Origin: Chlorobi bacterium Chlorobi_1
GTDB lineage: Bacteria; Bacteroidota; Chlorobiia; Chlorobiales; Chlorobiaceae
Length of the DNA stretch: 42,376 nucleotides
Direction: 5' to 3'
Assembly (NCBI GenBank): GCA_900299075.1
Contig: OMIK01000031.1
Location: 1 to 42,376, forward strand
Below, piece by piece: positions 8,293-16,885 of this stretch (the stretch's first letter is position 1; every line of letters starts with the position of its first letter). Under the pieces are notes generated by a model. It was not told the origin of the DNA. It did no database searches and saw nothing but the letters and a program-made list of their open reading frames with translations. Both the position numbers and the translations under genes were made by a program.

Positions 8293-9033
8293 ATGACACC
8301 TGAACAACTCTCCCGGACGCTCGTCGAAAGTGAAGGGCTGGCGTACGCGCCGATCGCCGTCAAGTTCGTGAAATCGCTCGACGGCCTGCCTGAAGGTGTC
8401 AGGGAGTTCGGCGCGTCGTCTGGTGAGGAGAAGCCGAAGTCGTTCCTCTGCGCGATGTGGGGAGACTGCCTCAGGGGGGCGGGGCCGTTCTACACGACCA
8501 AGGCCCACCAGCTTTGCGGCGGCGGGGCGATCTCAGCCGGCTTCGGGACCCTGCTGCCCCTCGAGATGGCGGAGAAGTTCATGATCGGCGACGGGAAGCT
8601 GTTCGGGTCGATGCAGGCGCTCCGCTGTTCGATGGAGGCGACCATGCCGTTCGAGGACGGGGAGTTCGCGGCGCAGGTCGTCGGGCCGCTCGCAAGGATG
8701 GATGAGGGGGCGCTCCGGCCGGACGTGGTGCTGATCGTCTGCAAGCCATATCAGGGGCAGGACCTCATGCGCGCGTACGGCTTCGAGACGGGCGAGATGA
8801 TCCACGGCATCGCGGGGGGATCGACCTGCGAGATGGTGTCGAGCTACGTCGTCAAGAGCGGCAGGCCGACCTTCACCCTCGGCGATACGGGCGGCAACGC
8901 GGGGCTCGCCATGGAGCCGGATGACCTGCTCCTCGCCTTCCCCTACGACAAGCTGGAGGGCACCGTCGCCAACCTTCCCCGCATCTGCCGCACCTCGACG
9001 ATGCACAGGCACCGCATCGTGCGCGAACAATGA
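8293..9033 (+). CDS. DUF169 family protein
   Basis: 246 residues. The start (LSRTLVESEGLAYAPIAVKF) and later CAMWGDCLRGAGPFY, CGGGAISAGFG and GGSTCEMVSSYV segments are characteristic of the DUF169 family, common in anaerobes and without an established function. Several conserved cysteines might bind a metal or a cluster; this is inference. It begins 29 bases after hydA on the same strand with no terminator between, so it may be the last gene of the hyd operon. Its codon use is as GC-rich as that operon. Confidence 0.8.
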   Translation: MTPEQLSRTLVESEGLAYAPIAVKFVKSLDGLPEGVREFGASSGEEKPKSFLCAMWGDCLRGAGPFYTTKAHQLCGGGAISAGFGTLLPLEMAEKFMIGDGKLFGSMQALRCSMEATMPFEDGEFAAQVVGPLARMDEGALRPDVVLIVCKPYQGQDLMRAYGFETGEMIHGIAGGSTCEMVSSYVVKSGRPTFTLGDTGGNAGLAMEPDDLLLAFPYDKLEGTVANLPRICRTSTMHRHRIVREQ

Positions 9034-9074
9034 ACGCAGGATACCCTACCCCGGATAGCAGCGCCGCTGGTCAC

Positions 9075-9151
9075 AAAAAAAGTCCGGTGCCGGAGCATGA
9101 TCTTCAGCATTGCCTCCGGGTGGGCTGCTGAAAGCCGGAATCCGGCACCGG
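9075..9151 (-). terminator. rho-independent terminator of aioBA
   Basis: An 11-bp stem pairs CCGGTGCCGGA (9084-9094) with TCCGGCACCGG (9141-9151). The loop is long and holds an inner CTTCAGCA/TGCTGAAG pairing. On the minus strand the stem is followed almost at once by seven T (9075-9081). It lies just past the aioA stop. Confidence 0.75.
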
Positions 9152-9170
9152 TCGAAGCCGCCGACGAGTG

Positions 9171-11735
9171 TCAGGTGCCTACGTCATTGTTCGGCAGGAA
9201 GCTGGCCTTTTTGATCGCCTCATCGGCTGTTCCACGGTATGGCCTTATGGCCACCCTGGTGCCCTTGTACCATGGAATCGTGGTTTTCGGGTCGGTGTAG
9301 GATGAGGTCAGGTGGTTCATGGTTCCTTTCGCATGGTACATGATTCCGAAAACGAGGCCGAGCCTGCAGGCATCGTTGACGTAGACGAGTGCGACGCTGC
9401 TGCCCTCGTCGTTGTACACTTCGACCATGTCGCCGCTCCTGATGCCGAGACGTGCCGCATCCTCGGGATTCACTTCGATGTACGGCAACGGCAGCGCATA
9501 GGACTTTTCCGGGAGATACCGGTCATGGTACATCGTCTGCCAGACGAGCTGGGAACGCCCGGTGGTGAACCAGAAGGGATAGTTCGGGTTGTCCACGTAT
9601 TTGGCGACTTCGGGCGGATACCCGGTCCATGGATCGGTGCCGTACCATTTGAAGAGCCCGTCTTTTGTCGAGAAGCTGTAGGTAAACCGCCGCTTGGTGC
9701 CGACAAGCTTGCCGGTTGCAGGATCGACGCGCACCGGAGTCTGGATGCCGGTATTGCCGAGCGACCTGAGGATCTGGTGTGTGACCCCCTTGTAGCACTC
9801 CGCTGAAAGCTTCGCCTCCCCGGTCTCGGGGATCCGGTTGTCCCCGAACTCCTGCGCGCCCGCCAGGAACACCTCCCCATCCGATTTCCAGTCCATCCCG
9901 CTGAAACGGTCGGCCATTGCGGTATTGCCGTCGGCCAGATAAAGCTCCCGGAGTTTCATGCCGACCATCGAAAGGATTTTCCAGTCGGGCAGCGCTTCGC
10001 CCGGCGCATCCATGAACTTGTCGTATATCCTGAGCAGCCTGCTGTGGCAGTTGATCGAGGTTTCGGCGGCCTCGCCCCATCCGGCAGCGGGCAGAATCAG
10101 CATGGCGTCCTTAGCCGTCTGGGTCATGTAGATGTCCTGAACGATGATGAACAGGCCGTCGCTCTTTTCGAACGCCTCGAGCACCCGGCTTGCCAGCCTC
10201 TTCGGATCGGTCGGAACCCCGCCTTCGTCGATATGGTCGAGCAGGGTCGCGCTCCTCTTTTTCAGGGCCTTCCTGAAATACTGGCTGTTCGGCGTCGACA
10301 GGTACGGGTCCGTCGCGCCGACCCAATAGATTTTGGCCCCGCCGCCCGTGAGGTATTTGTCGACGTTTTTCGGCGGGCCTCCGGCATAGATCGAACCCGG
10401 CGTCGGCGCCGGGGGCCTGACGTACCCCTCCTGATGGCCGCCCTGGCGGCCGCAACCTGTTCCGGGCCTCCCCACATTCGAGGTCAGCATGCCGAGCTGG
10501 GCGATGGCCGCCACCTGGTCATAGTTCTTCATGTTCCAGATGATGCCTTTCTCGTAAATGGTCAGGGTCCTGCGTTTGAACCCGCCGGCTTTCGGTTTGG
10601 CGATCCATTCGGCGGCCTGCTCCATCTCCTTCCGGCTCACGCCGGTGATCTTTTCGGCTTCAGCCAGCACGCTGCCCAGGGATTTGCCGGCCTGCAACGA
10701 TTTGTCCCTGTACTCCCCGAACGTTTTCATGTCGGTCCGCTTTTCGAGGAACGACTTGTCGTACCAGCCGTTTTCCCAGGCAATCCTTGCGATCGCGTTG
10801 GCGAGTATCCAGTCGGTACCGAGGTTGGGCCGGATATGCAGCACCCGTCCTCTGGCGATCGATTCCGCAACGGCCACCGTGGCCGTTTTCCTCGGATCGA
10901 TAACGATGAGGCACCCTTCGGAGGCAGGTTCGCCTGCGTCGAAATTCTGCTTCTTCTCATCCATCGAGCCCCCCTGCAGGTTGGGCATGATATGCTCGGT
11001 GAAGAGGATCGTGGCAGCCTCGTAGGTATTCGCCCCCCACAGGACGACCGTATCGGCAAGCCTGGCGTCATCGACATCGTAGTTGAGCTCATGCATGCCA
11101 CGTTCACGCGATCCCCAGACTTCAGAGTTGTATGCCGGCCGGTTGTGGATGGAGAGGTAATTCGTCCCGATGCCGCTGAGGAAGAGTTTGCCGGCCGCCC
11201 AGTTGTCTTCGAATCCGACGCCTGAACTGCCGTGGTCGTAGAATTTCATGGCGATACTGTCGGCGCCGTACCGGTCCATCGAGCTTTTGACGAGCGTCGC
11301 GATGATATCGGTCGCATCCTTCCACGAAATAGCCACAAACGACTCCCCGTTCCTGAGCAACGGCTGCTTGAGGCGTTTTCTGATATATCCGGAGTCCGAC
11401 CAGGCCGTGATGGCATTCGTGCCTCCCCGGATCGAATAGTCCCCCTTGTTGATGCGGGACTCCTTTGCAGGAACGATCGCCAGATGGTATCTGATACCGT
11501 CCTTGCGGGTGATGACATTACACATGGTCTCCGAGTACGAGTGCCCGGAAAGCATCGGGGACTGGGTCGAAAGGTCGATGCCGAAGGCGTTGTCCCTGGC
11601 GGTGCCGTTTTTGCCGACGGGCCAGACGTACACATTGTAGCCGCACCCGGCACTGCAGTACTGGCAGACCGTGGTGTATCGTTCGGCATCCACGGGCGGA
11701 ATCGGCAGGGTGTCTTTTCGGGTGAACAGTGACAT
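9171..11735 (-). CDS. aioA: arsenite oxidase large subunit (molybdopterin, [3Fe-4S])
   Basis: 854 residues, normal for AioA. The N-terminal cluster motif CQYCSAGCGYNVYVWP (C24, C27, C31) has the three-cysteine spacing of the [3Fe-4S] form. The following YxVYxWP is typical of AioA rather than of formate dehydrogenase or polysulfide reductase. Molybdopterin-binding regions follow: VLWGANTYEAATI near 220, the GMLTSNVGRPGTGCGRQGGHQEGYVRP segment around 430-455, and C-terminal PYIEVNPEDAARLGIRSGDMVEV. It would oxidise arsenite to arsenate in the periplasm with AioB. A strong ribosome site (AAGGAGG) lies between the aioB stop and this ATG. One 60-base line inside it counts about 53% GC against about 68% in a hydA line, suggesting a different origin. 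Confidence 0.9.
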   Translation of the reverse strand: MSLFTRKDTLPIPPVDAERYTTVCQYCSAGCGYNVYVWPVGKNGTARDNAFGIDLSTQSPMLSGHSYSETMCNVITRKDGIRYHLAIVPAKESRINKGDYSIRGGTNAITAWSDSGYIRKRLKQPLLRNGESFVAISWKDATDIIATLVKSSMDRYGADSIAMKFYDHGSSGVGFEDNWAAGKLFLSGIGTNYLSIHNRPAYNSEVWGSRERGMHELNYDVDDARLADTVVLWGANTYEAATILFTEHIMPNLQGGSMDEKKQNFDAGEPASEGCLIVIDPRKTATVAVAESIARGRVLHIRPNLGTDWILANAIARIAWENGWYDKSFLEKRTDMKTFGEYRDKSLQAGKSLGSVLAEAEKITGVSRKEMEQAAEWIAKPKAGGFKRRTLTIYEKGIIWNMKNYDQVAAIAQLGMLTSNVGRPGTGCGRQGGHQEGYVRPPAPTPGSIYAGGPPKNVDKYLTGGGAKIYWVGATDPYLSTPNSQYFRKALKKRSATLLDHIDEGGVPTDPKRLASRVLEAFEKSDGLFIIVQDIYMTQTAKDAMLILPAAGWGEAAETSINCHSRLLRIYDKFMDAPGEALPDWKILSMVGMKLRELYLADGNTAMADRFSGMDWKSDGEVFLAGAQEFGDNRIPETGEAKLSAECYKGVTHQILRSLGNTGIQTPVRVDPATGKLVGTKRRFTYSFSTKDGLFKWYGTDPWTGYPPEVAKYVDNPNYPFWFTTGRSQLVWQTMYHDRYLPEKSYALPLPYIEVNPEDAARLGIRSGDMVEVYNDEGSSVALVYVNDACRLGLVFGIMYHAKGTMNHLTSSYTDPKTTIPWYKGTRVAIRPYRGTADEAIKKASFLPNNDVGT

Positions 11736-11746
11736 AGGGCGCCTCC

Positions 11747-12238
11747 TTAGCTGACGTTAAGATTGCTGACTCTTCCATAGACGAGACCTTCGATGCCTTC
11801 GGCGTAGATGTTGCCGGTGGCGGCATCGAGCCTGAGGAGGACCTGGGCAAGCCACTGCGAAGAGAGCCCCTGATAGGCTTGTCCGTTCTTCGACGCATCG
11901 AACATGGAGAAGTGGCAACCGCAGACGAAACGTCCGTTGCTGAAGTTCAGCGGACAGCCCATATGAGGACACAGGGAGGAGTATGCCACGATTTTTTTTG
12001 CCGAACCGATACCACCGACAGCTTGGTGTTCGAGCATGACCAGGGTACAGGGAGATGCGTCGTCAGGATAGTTGAACTGCAGAGGAACGCCCGCCTTGAT
12101 ATCCCTGATATTGCCAACCCTCACCAAAGGGTAGCGCTTTCCCGTTACAGCATCGACTCTTCCGGAGAGTCCGAAAAGAGCCAATGCCACGCTTGCAGAT
12201 GAGCCCTGCAAGAACTGCCTGCGAGTGATGGATGACAT
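11747..12238 (-). CDS. aioB: arsenite oxidase small subunit (Rieske, TAT signal)
   Basis: 163 residues. The N-terminus MSSITRRQFLQGSSASVALA is a twin-arginine signal, so the complex is exported folded. Rieske ligands are C90/H92 in CPHMGC and C106/H109 in CGCH. The extra C95 and C108 could form the disulfide found in some AioB proteins and absent in others. The order aioB then aioA with an 11-base gap is the usual one. It is the first gene of the pair; about 290 bases of comparatively AT-rich DNA lie upstream. No aioXSR sensor genes or cytochrome c gene are adjacent, so regulator and electron acceptor must be encoded elsewhere. Confidence 0.9.
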   Translation of the reverse strand: MSSITRRQFLQGSSASVALALFGLSGRVDAVTGKRYPLVRVGNIRDIKAGVPLQFNYPDDASPCTLVMLEHQAVGGIGSAKKIVAYSSLCPHMGCPLNFSNGRFVCGCHFSMFDASKNGQAYQGLSSQWLAQVLLRLDAATGNIYAEGIEGLVYGRVSNLNVS

Positions 12239-12474
12239 AGGTTGTATCCCGTTTATCGATTGGAGATGCCGTAACCAACAACGAAACGATGCGAAACACG
12301 TTCCCTGACAGAGTGTTACAACCTGAAAACCGTATTGCCGATATAACTTCGATAAACTGCCGCCCTGATCCGGGGAGGTGGACCGGGAATCATGGTAGGG
12401 GAAGGGGGAGTGTGGCTTAACCTAAGCTTACGAATTTTCCGTTTTCGAATCAACTGCCGAATAACGAGCCAAGG
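12239..12474. promoter_or_regulatory. upstream region of aioB with a spaced inverted repeat
   Basis: This stretch has no gene. GTTTATCGA at 12251-12259 and TCGATAAAC at 12349-12357 are exact inverse copies about 90 bases apart, bracketing the likely promoter area of aioB. I saw no sigma-54 type GG-N10-GC element like the one described for proteobacterial aio operons. An operator role is a guess. Confidence 0.3.
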
Positions 12475-12509
12475 GAAGAAACAGCAAAGGCGCCCACTGG
12501 CGCCTTTGC
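12475..12509 (-). terminator. terminator of the FKBP isomerase gene
   Basis: GCAAAGGCGC (12484-12493) pairs with GCGCCTTTGC (12500-12509). On the minus strand the stem is followed by TGTTTCTT. It lies about 20 bases beyond the stop codon of the isomerase gene. Confidence 0.75.
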
Positions 12510-12530
12510 AACAGGTATAACCGGAACAGG

Positions 12531-12959
12531 TCAGACGATCTCGATGAGCTCGAGCTCGAAGTTGAGGTCCATGCCGGCCATGGGGTGGTTGGCGTCGAGG
12601 GTGACGGTCTCGTCGTTGAGGTCGACGATCATCACCACGGTCTGGCCGCCGTCGGCGAGGCCGACCTGGAGCTGCTGGCCGATCTCGATCTCGAGGTCTG
12701 CGGGAAGGCGGTCGCGGCCGATCTGGGCGACGAGCTCTTCGCTGCGGGGGCCGTAGGCCTGCTCTGCGGGAATGTTGACCTTCTTCTTCGCGCCGACGAC
12801 CATGTCGAGGATGGCGTTGTCGAAGCCGGGGATCACCTGGCCGCTACCGATGGTGAACTGCAGGGGCTCGCGCTCGGCGGAGGTGTCGAACACCGTGCCG
12901 TCGTCGAAAGTGCCGGTATAGTGGACCCGGACGGTATCTCCATGTTTGGCCTGTGCCAT
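12531..12959 (-). CDS. FKBP-type peptidyl-prolyl isomerase, SlyD-like
   Basis: 142 residues. The N-terminal FKBP half (VRVHYTGTFDDGTVFDTS near 11-28, then VIPGFDNAILDM) is complete. The insert-in-flap domain of SlyD-type proteins follows at about 70-125, and the chain ends in FELELIEIV. It catalyses cis-trans isomerisation of prolyl bonds and probably acts as a cytoplasmic chaperone. The His/Cys-rich metal-binding tail of E. coli SlyD, which delivers nickel to hydrogenase, is absent, so the nearby hydrogenase gives no firm link. It appears monocistronic, with its own terminator. Confidence 0.9.
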   Translation of the reverse strand: MAQAKHGDTVRVHYTGTFDDGTVFDTSAEREPLQFTIGSGQVIPGFDNAILDMVVGAKKKVNIPAEQAYGPRSEELVAQIGRDRLPADLEIEIGQQLQVGLADGGQTVVMIVDLNDETVTLDANHPMAGMDLNFELELIEIV

Positions 12960-13096
12960 ATGTCGTTCTCCTTCTACGTTGTGATGTGCATCCTGTCATT
13001 TCCCCGGCAGCGTCCACGAATCGCCTTCATGATGGCCAGCCCAAGAAACACGCCGTCAAGATAGCAATCTTTTCGGCTTTGCCGCATCGCGGGAGG

Positions 13097-14161
13097 TCAG
13101 CGCACCGAAAATTCGTCGGGTCCGGAGTCGCCGGCATCGTCGGCGGGCGGCTCCGCTCCGATCGAGCGCATATAGTCGATCAGCTTCTCGCGGACATCGC
13201 AGCGGAGGTTCCAGAGGTCGGCTGAGTTGGCGGCACTCACCAGGGCCCGGAGTTCGATGTACTGGCGGACGGCGTTGGTCACTTCGAGCCGGACCACGCG
13301 CTTGTCCCAGAGCGGATGGGCCGCGACGATGCGTTCCAGCTCGGAGCGAACCTCCGCGACCGGCATGCCGTAGCCGACCTGCAGGGTCACGGCGCCGGTG
13401 AGCTCCGTGGAGCTGCGGGTCCAGTTCTGGAAGGGCCTGTCGATGAACCAGGTGATGGGCACGATGATGCGCCGCTGGTCGGAGAGGCGCACGACAACGT
13501 AGGTGAGGGTGATCTCCTCGACCCGGCCGGTCTCGTTCTCGACCACCACGACGTCGTCGAGGCGCACCGGCTGGGCGATGGCGATCTGGATGCCTGCGAT
13601 GAGGGTCTGCAGGCTGCGCTGCGCCGCGAAGCCCATCACGATGCCGGCGAGGCCTGCGGAGGCGAGGATGCTGACCCCGATCTGCCGGACCGTGTCGAAG
13701 GTCATCAGGACCCCGGAAACGGCCAGGATGATGACAAGAACGTTCAGGATCTTCCGGATGAGGCTGACGTTGGTGGCCACCCGCCGGGCTTCGATGTCTC
13801 CGTTGCCCGCCTGTTTGTAGCGCATCTGGATCAGCGATTCGACGAAGGCGAATCCCCTGAGCATGAGCCAGGAGACCCCGACGATGGAGCCGATGGTCAA
13901 CGCGTGGATCGCAAGCTCCTTCGCCTCGACAGGCATCTTCGCATAGTGTACCACTCCCGTGACGCCGATGAGCAGGAAGAGGAGCCTGAGCGGCAGCAGC
14001 AGCATCCCGAAGGGCAGGCCGGTGTCGCGGAGGGAGGCACGGATCCTCCCGATGAGGCTCTTGAGCAGGATGTTGGCAACCAGGTAGAGCAGGAAGGCGA
14101 TGGCGGCCACCACCGCGGGCATCATCCAGAGGTCGAGGGAGTATGGTCCGGTCATCGGCAT
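13097..14161 (-). CDS. MscS family mechanosensitive ion channel
   Basis: 354 residues. Four or five hydrophobic segments occupy the N-terminal half (about 12-32, 48-68, 85-107, 133-155). They are followed by the Gly/Ala-rich pore helix with AGLAGIVMGFAAQRSLQTLIAG near 170-190, which matches the MscS TM3 pattern. The cytoplasmic beta domain (VVVVENETGRVEEITLTYVVVRL) and alpha/beta domain then follow. It should open under membrane tension to release solutes during osmotic downshock. It stands alone: the next gene upstream is 125 bases away and the FKBP gene lies downstream. Confidence 0.88.
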   Translation of the reverse strand: MPMTGPYSLDLWMMPAVVAAIAFLLYLVANILLKSLIGRIRASLRDTGLPFGMLLLPLRLLFLLIGVTGVVHYAKMPVEAKELAIHALTIGSIVGVSWLMLRGFAFVESLIQMRYKQAGNGDIEARRVATNVSLIRKILNVLVIILAVSGVLMTFDTVRQIGVSILASAGLAGIVMGFAAQRSLQTLIAGIQIAIAQPVRLDDVVVVENETGRVEEITLTYVVVRLSDQRRIIVPITWFIDRPFQNWTRSSTELTGAVTLQVGYGMPVAEVRSELERIVAAHPLWDKRVVRLEVTNAVRQYIELRALVSAANSADLWNLRCDVREKLIDYMRSIGAEPPADDAGDSGPDEFSVR

Positions 14162-14286
14162 CGGGTGGAAGGTTCGTCAGGCACTCTATTCAAAAAGGTA
14201 CGATGCGGAAAGGTGAGGAGCAACGAGGAGGGGGCGGAAGATGGGCTCGCCGTCCCGGATTTTGCGGGACGGCACCCGGTCGTGGT

Positions 14287-15486
14287 TCAGTTTTTACCGG
14301 ACATGCGGCCGAACTCGTCGTGCGAGCGGCAGACGCAGTCTTCGATGGCCATGCCGGCGAAGTAGTTGCCGGTCAGGTAGAGGTTGCCGGCTCCGGCGAG
14401 CAGGTCGTCCGCCTTGCGTGCCCACTCCTTGTGACCCTTGCGGAGCGAAGGGAGCACGGTCATGTTCGTGACGGTGTGCTCGATCTTCGGCAGGCCCACG
14501 CCCAGCACCTCGGTGATGCGCTTGAACTTGGCGTTGTCGTCGAGGCCGGGCCGGAAGTGGAAGGCGAAGCCGCGGAAGTTGTCGTCCTTGACGGTGTCCC
14601 TGGAGACCATCGAAAAGAAGTTGTCGTTGGGCGAGATGATCGCCGCGACCGGCTTGAGCGAGACGTGCTCCTTCCTGACCACGACGCCGACCGAATCGAC
14701 ATCGGCGTACTTGAGCAGGGAGAGGTGGTGGGCCACCGCCTGGTTCACGTTCTGCAGCAGCTTCGAGGCGACCGCGGAGGGAAGCGCGAGCGCCAGCGCC
14801 CCGGCTGAATACTCCTGCCCGTCTTCGGTCCTGACGACATACCTGCCGCCGGAAAGCGACACCGACTCGGCGGCCGAACCCGTGCGGACCTCGATCCCCT
14901 TGCGTGCGGCAATAGCATGGGCGACGCTCTGCAGGCCGCCCTTGAAGGTGTAGTTCTTCAGCACATCCTTCCGCTTCGGGCGGCTCTTGAACATCATGTC
15001 CGCCGGGAAGTCGTCGGTCACCTGCGATGGCACGGCGTTGAAGAAGTGGCTGACCGTATTCCGGTAGTTGCCCTGGCCGACGATCTTCGAGTAGTACTCC
15101 CTGACGGTCAGGTTCTCCTTCTTCAGGCGGAACAGGCTGGGGGCCGACATGAGCAGTTCGGGAATGTTCAGGCCGGACATGACCGACTTCACCTCGCCCC
15201 CCTTCAGCAAGGTGAAGGGGACCTTCTCCCTCGGAATGATCGTATCGAAGATGCCGCAAGCCTCGACGATGCCGAGCAGGTTCTGGTACGAGCTGTAGCA
15301 GGTGTGCGCGCCGAGTTCAAGCCAGAAGTCGTCGCCGTTGCTCGAATAGCGGTGGGAGAGGAAGGAGCCGCCGACCGTCTTGTGCTTTTCGATCAGGGTG
15401 GTTTTCATGCCGGCCTGCGAGCAGTAGAAGGCCATGGTGAGTCCGCTGATGCCGCCGCCGATAATGACCACGTCTTGTTGCGCCAT
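14287..15486 (-). CDS. FAD-dependent oxidoreductase, HemY/protoporphyrinogen oxidase-like
   Basis: 399 residues. The N-terminal dinucleotide-binding motif VVIIGGGISGLTMAFYCSQAG (5-25) and the following VGGSFLSHRY belong to the amine oxidase/phytoene desaturase/protoporphyrinogen oxidase superfamily. The C-terminal FAD motif LYLTGNYFAGMAIEDCV is closest to HemY-type proteins. Chlorobi need protoporphyrin, bacteriochlorophyll and carotenoids, so a tetrapyrrole role is attractive, but a carotenoid desaturase or isomerase cannot be ruled out. At 399 residues it is shorter than typical HemY (about 450-470). No pigment genes adjoin it. Confidence 0.7.
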   Translation of the reverse strand: MAQQDVVIIGGGISGLTMAFYCSQAGMKTTLIEKHKTVGGSFLSHRYSSNGDDFWLELGAHTCYSSYQNLLGIVEACGIFDTIIPREKVPFTLLKGGEVKSVMSGLNIPELLMSAPSLFRLKKENLTVREYYSKIVGQGNYRNTVSHFFNAVPSQVTDDFPADMMFKSRPKRKDVLKNYTFKGGLQSVAHAIAARKGIEVRTGSAAESVSLSGGRYVVRTEDGQEYSAGALALALPSAVASKLLQNVNQAVAHHLSLLKYADVDSVGVVVRKEHVSLKPVAAIISPNDNFFSMVSRDTVKDDNFRGFAFHFRPGLDDNAKFKRITEVLGVGLPKIEHTVTNMTVLPSLRKGHKEWARKADDLLAGAGNLYLTGNYFAGMAIEDCVCRSHDEFGRMSGKN

Positions 15487-15567
15487 GGGATATGCCTCGT
15501 TTCTGGTGTCTTGTGAAAATGATCCCTAATGTAGTGATTTGCGCCTATAAAACACCACACTCAGTTT

Positions 15568-16098
15568 TCACCGTCCCTCATATCCCCCTTCACGGTAGTG
15601 GGCCACGTAGCGCACGTAGTTTTCGGGAGACTCGGCGATGTTCTGCCGCTCCTCCTCGGTGATCGGCCGGATCACCTTGGCGGGGACTCCTGCCACCAGC
15701 ATCCCGGCGGGTACGCGGAACCCCTGCTTGACGAGGGAACCCGCGGCCACCACCGACCAGGGCTCGATGACGCAGTGGTCGAGCAGGATGGCACCCATGC
15801 CGATCAGCACGTTGTCCTGCACCGTGCAGGCATGAAGCACCGCACCATGGCCGATCGTGACGTTGCTGCCGATGGAGAGCGGGCCGGTATCGTGGGTGAC
15901 GTGCAGGGTGACGTTGTCCTGCACGCTGGTCTTCTCGCCGATCGTTATCGGGCAGACGTCGCCGCGGACCACCGCGTTGAACCAGACGCTGGAGTGCGCG
16001 CCGATCTTCACATCGCCGATGACGTAGGCGCCGTCCGCGATGAACACCGTATCGTGGAGCTCCGGGTGCATCCCCCGGTATGCCATGACCTTTCTCAT
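15568..16098 (-). CDS. gamma-class carbonic anhydrase-like hexapeptide protein
   Basis: 176 residues of left-handed beta-helix built from hexapeptide repeats (IGDVKIG, ITIGEKTSVQDN, LSIGSNVTIGHGAVLHACTV). The three metal-ligand histidines of the family are present, in VTLHVTH and in IGHGAVLH. Family members include the archaeal carbonic anhydrase Cam and many YrdA/PaaY proteins of unclear activity, so carbonic anhydrase function is plausible but not certain. An internal ATG four codons in (MAYRG) is an alternative start. It lies between the HemY-like and membrane protein genes on the same strand. Confidence 0.85.
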   Translation of the reverse strand: MRKVMAYRGMHPELHDTVFIADGAYVIGDVKIGAHSSVWFNAVVRGDVCPITIGEKTSVQDNVTLHVTHDTGPLSIGSNVTIGHGAVLHACTVQDNVLIGMGAILLDHCVIEPWSVVAAGSLVKQGFRVPAGMLVAGVPAKVIRPITEEERQNIAESPENYVRYVAHYREGGYEGR

Positions 16099-16174
16099 AA
16101 TCCTGGATTGGTTTGATTGATGGCGGAATCCTGATTTTTCAGGTTAGCGCTTTTTCGATGGAGATGAAAACGGC

Positions 16175-16885
16175 TCACCACTCCTGGCGGCGCAGGCCGA
16201 AGATCCGGCGATAGGCTGCCGCGGTCGCGCAATAGGAGACCGGCAGGCTCACCAGCATGCCGATGCCGAGTGCCATCATGCCGACGAAGTTGACGATCCC
16301 GAGGACGACCAGCAGGCCGAAGACCGTGAACCAGTGCCTGGTCACCGCTTTCCTGCTGGCCTCGAGGGCCTTGCCTGCACTGAGGCGGGCATCGATGACG
16401 AGCAGCGGGGCGAAGGTGTAGGCGACGCCGAAATAGATGCCCGGCAGGATGAGGAGCAGCGTGCCGAAGAACACGATCAGGAAGGTGAGGAGCGCGATCA
16501 GCAACAAGGGCGCCAGATAGCCGAAACCCCGGAAAAAGTCGCCGAAAGCCGGCGGACGTGAAGTCATCTGCCTGAATGCGGCAACATAGAAACCCGCGTA
16601 GAGCGGGACCGAGAGGATCAAGGCGGTCAGGGAGAGGACCATGAAGAAGAACGCCGATCCTGGAGGAATATCCGGGATCAGCGAAACGAACTGGCTTGGG
16701 AGCTGCATGGGCAGGAGCACCGCCAGCAGCAGCAGGGTGTACCCGATATACTTGCCGGGCGACTGCCAGAACATGGTCCACCCCTCGCCCAGGCAGGCAA
16801 AGACATCCAGGCTGTAATCTGATCCGGAAAGCTGTTCCTGCGGGGCCTGGGGATAGTCCCTCTGCATCGATTCGAACTGTTCCAT
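16175..16885 (-). CDS. multi-pass membrane protein of unknown function
   Basis: 236 residues from an ATG at 16885. About six hydrophobic segments are visible (roughly 45-65, 85-105, 115-135, 140-165, 185-205, 205-225), with a repeated LIPGIYFGVAYTFAPLLVID-like middle. The overall pattern resembles DUF975 or glycerophosphodiester phosphodiesterase membrane-anchor type proteins. A conserved ALEASRKAVTRHWFTVFGLL stretch is typical of that group. The frame extends to a TTG at 16966, but those added residues are unlike a membrane N-terminus. No convincing ribosome site precedes either start. Confidence 0.7.
   Translation of the reverse strand: MEQFESMQRDYPQAPQEQLSGSDYSLDVFACLGEGWTMFWQSPGKYIGYTLLLLAVLLPMQLPSQFVSLIPDIPPGSAFFFMVLSLTALILSVPLYAGFYVAAFRQMTSRPPAFGDFFRGFGYLAPLLLIALLTFLIVFFGTLLLILPGIYFGVAYTFAPLLVIDARLSAGKALEASRKAVTRHWFTVFGLLVVLGIVNFVGMMALGIGMLVSLPVSYCATAAAYRRIFGLRRQEW

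Noticed and set aside
6217-8299. Long minus-strand frames opposite hydD and hydA
   Set aside because: They have Val/Glu/Asp/Gly-rich or Ser/Arg-rich shadow composition and no ribosome site; the plus-strand hydrogenase motifs are complete.
10044-11225. Plus-strand frame opposite aioA
   Set aside because: It mirrors the aioA codons, and no family motif was recognised in it.
9171-11735. Polysulfide or thiosulfate reductase PsrA/PhsA for the molybdoenzyme
   Set aside because: The [3Fe-4S]-type CxxCxxxC motif followed by YxVYxWP, and the Rieske partner with TAT signal, fit AioA; PsrA would be followed by PsrB and PsrC.
12239-12474. Sigma-54 promoter for aioB
   Set aside because: I looked for a GG-N10-GC pattern upstream and saw no convincing match.
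12531-12959. SlyD nickel-delivery protein for the hydrogenase
   Set aside because: The His/Cys-rich metal-binding tail is missing, and the gene is 4 kb away on the other strand.
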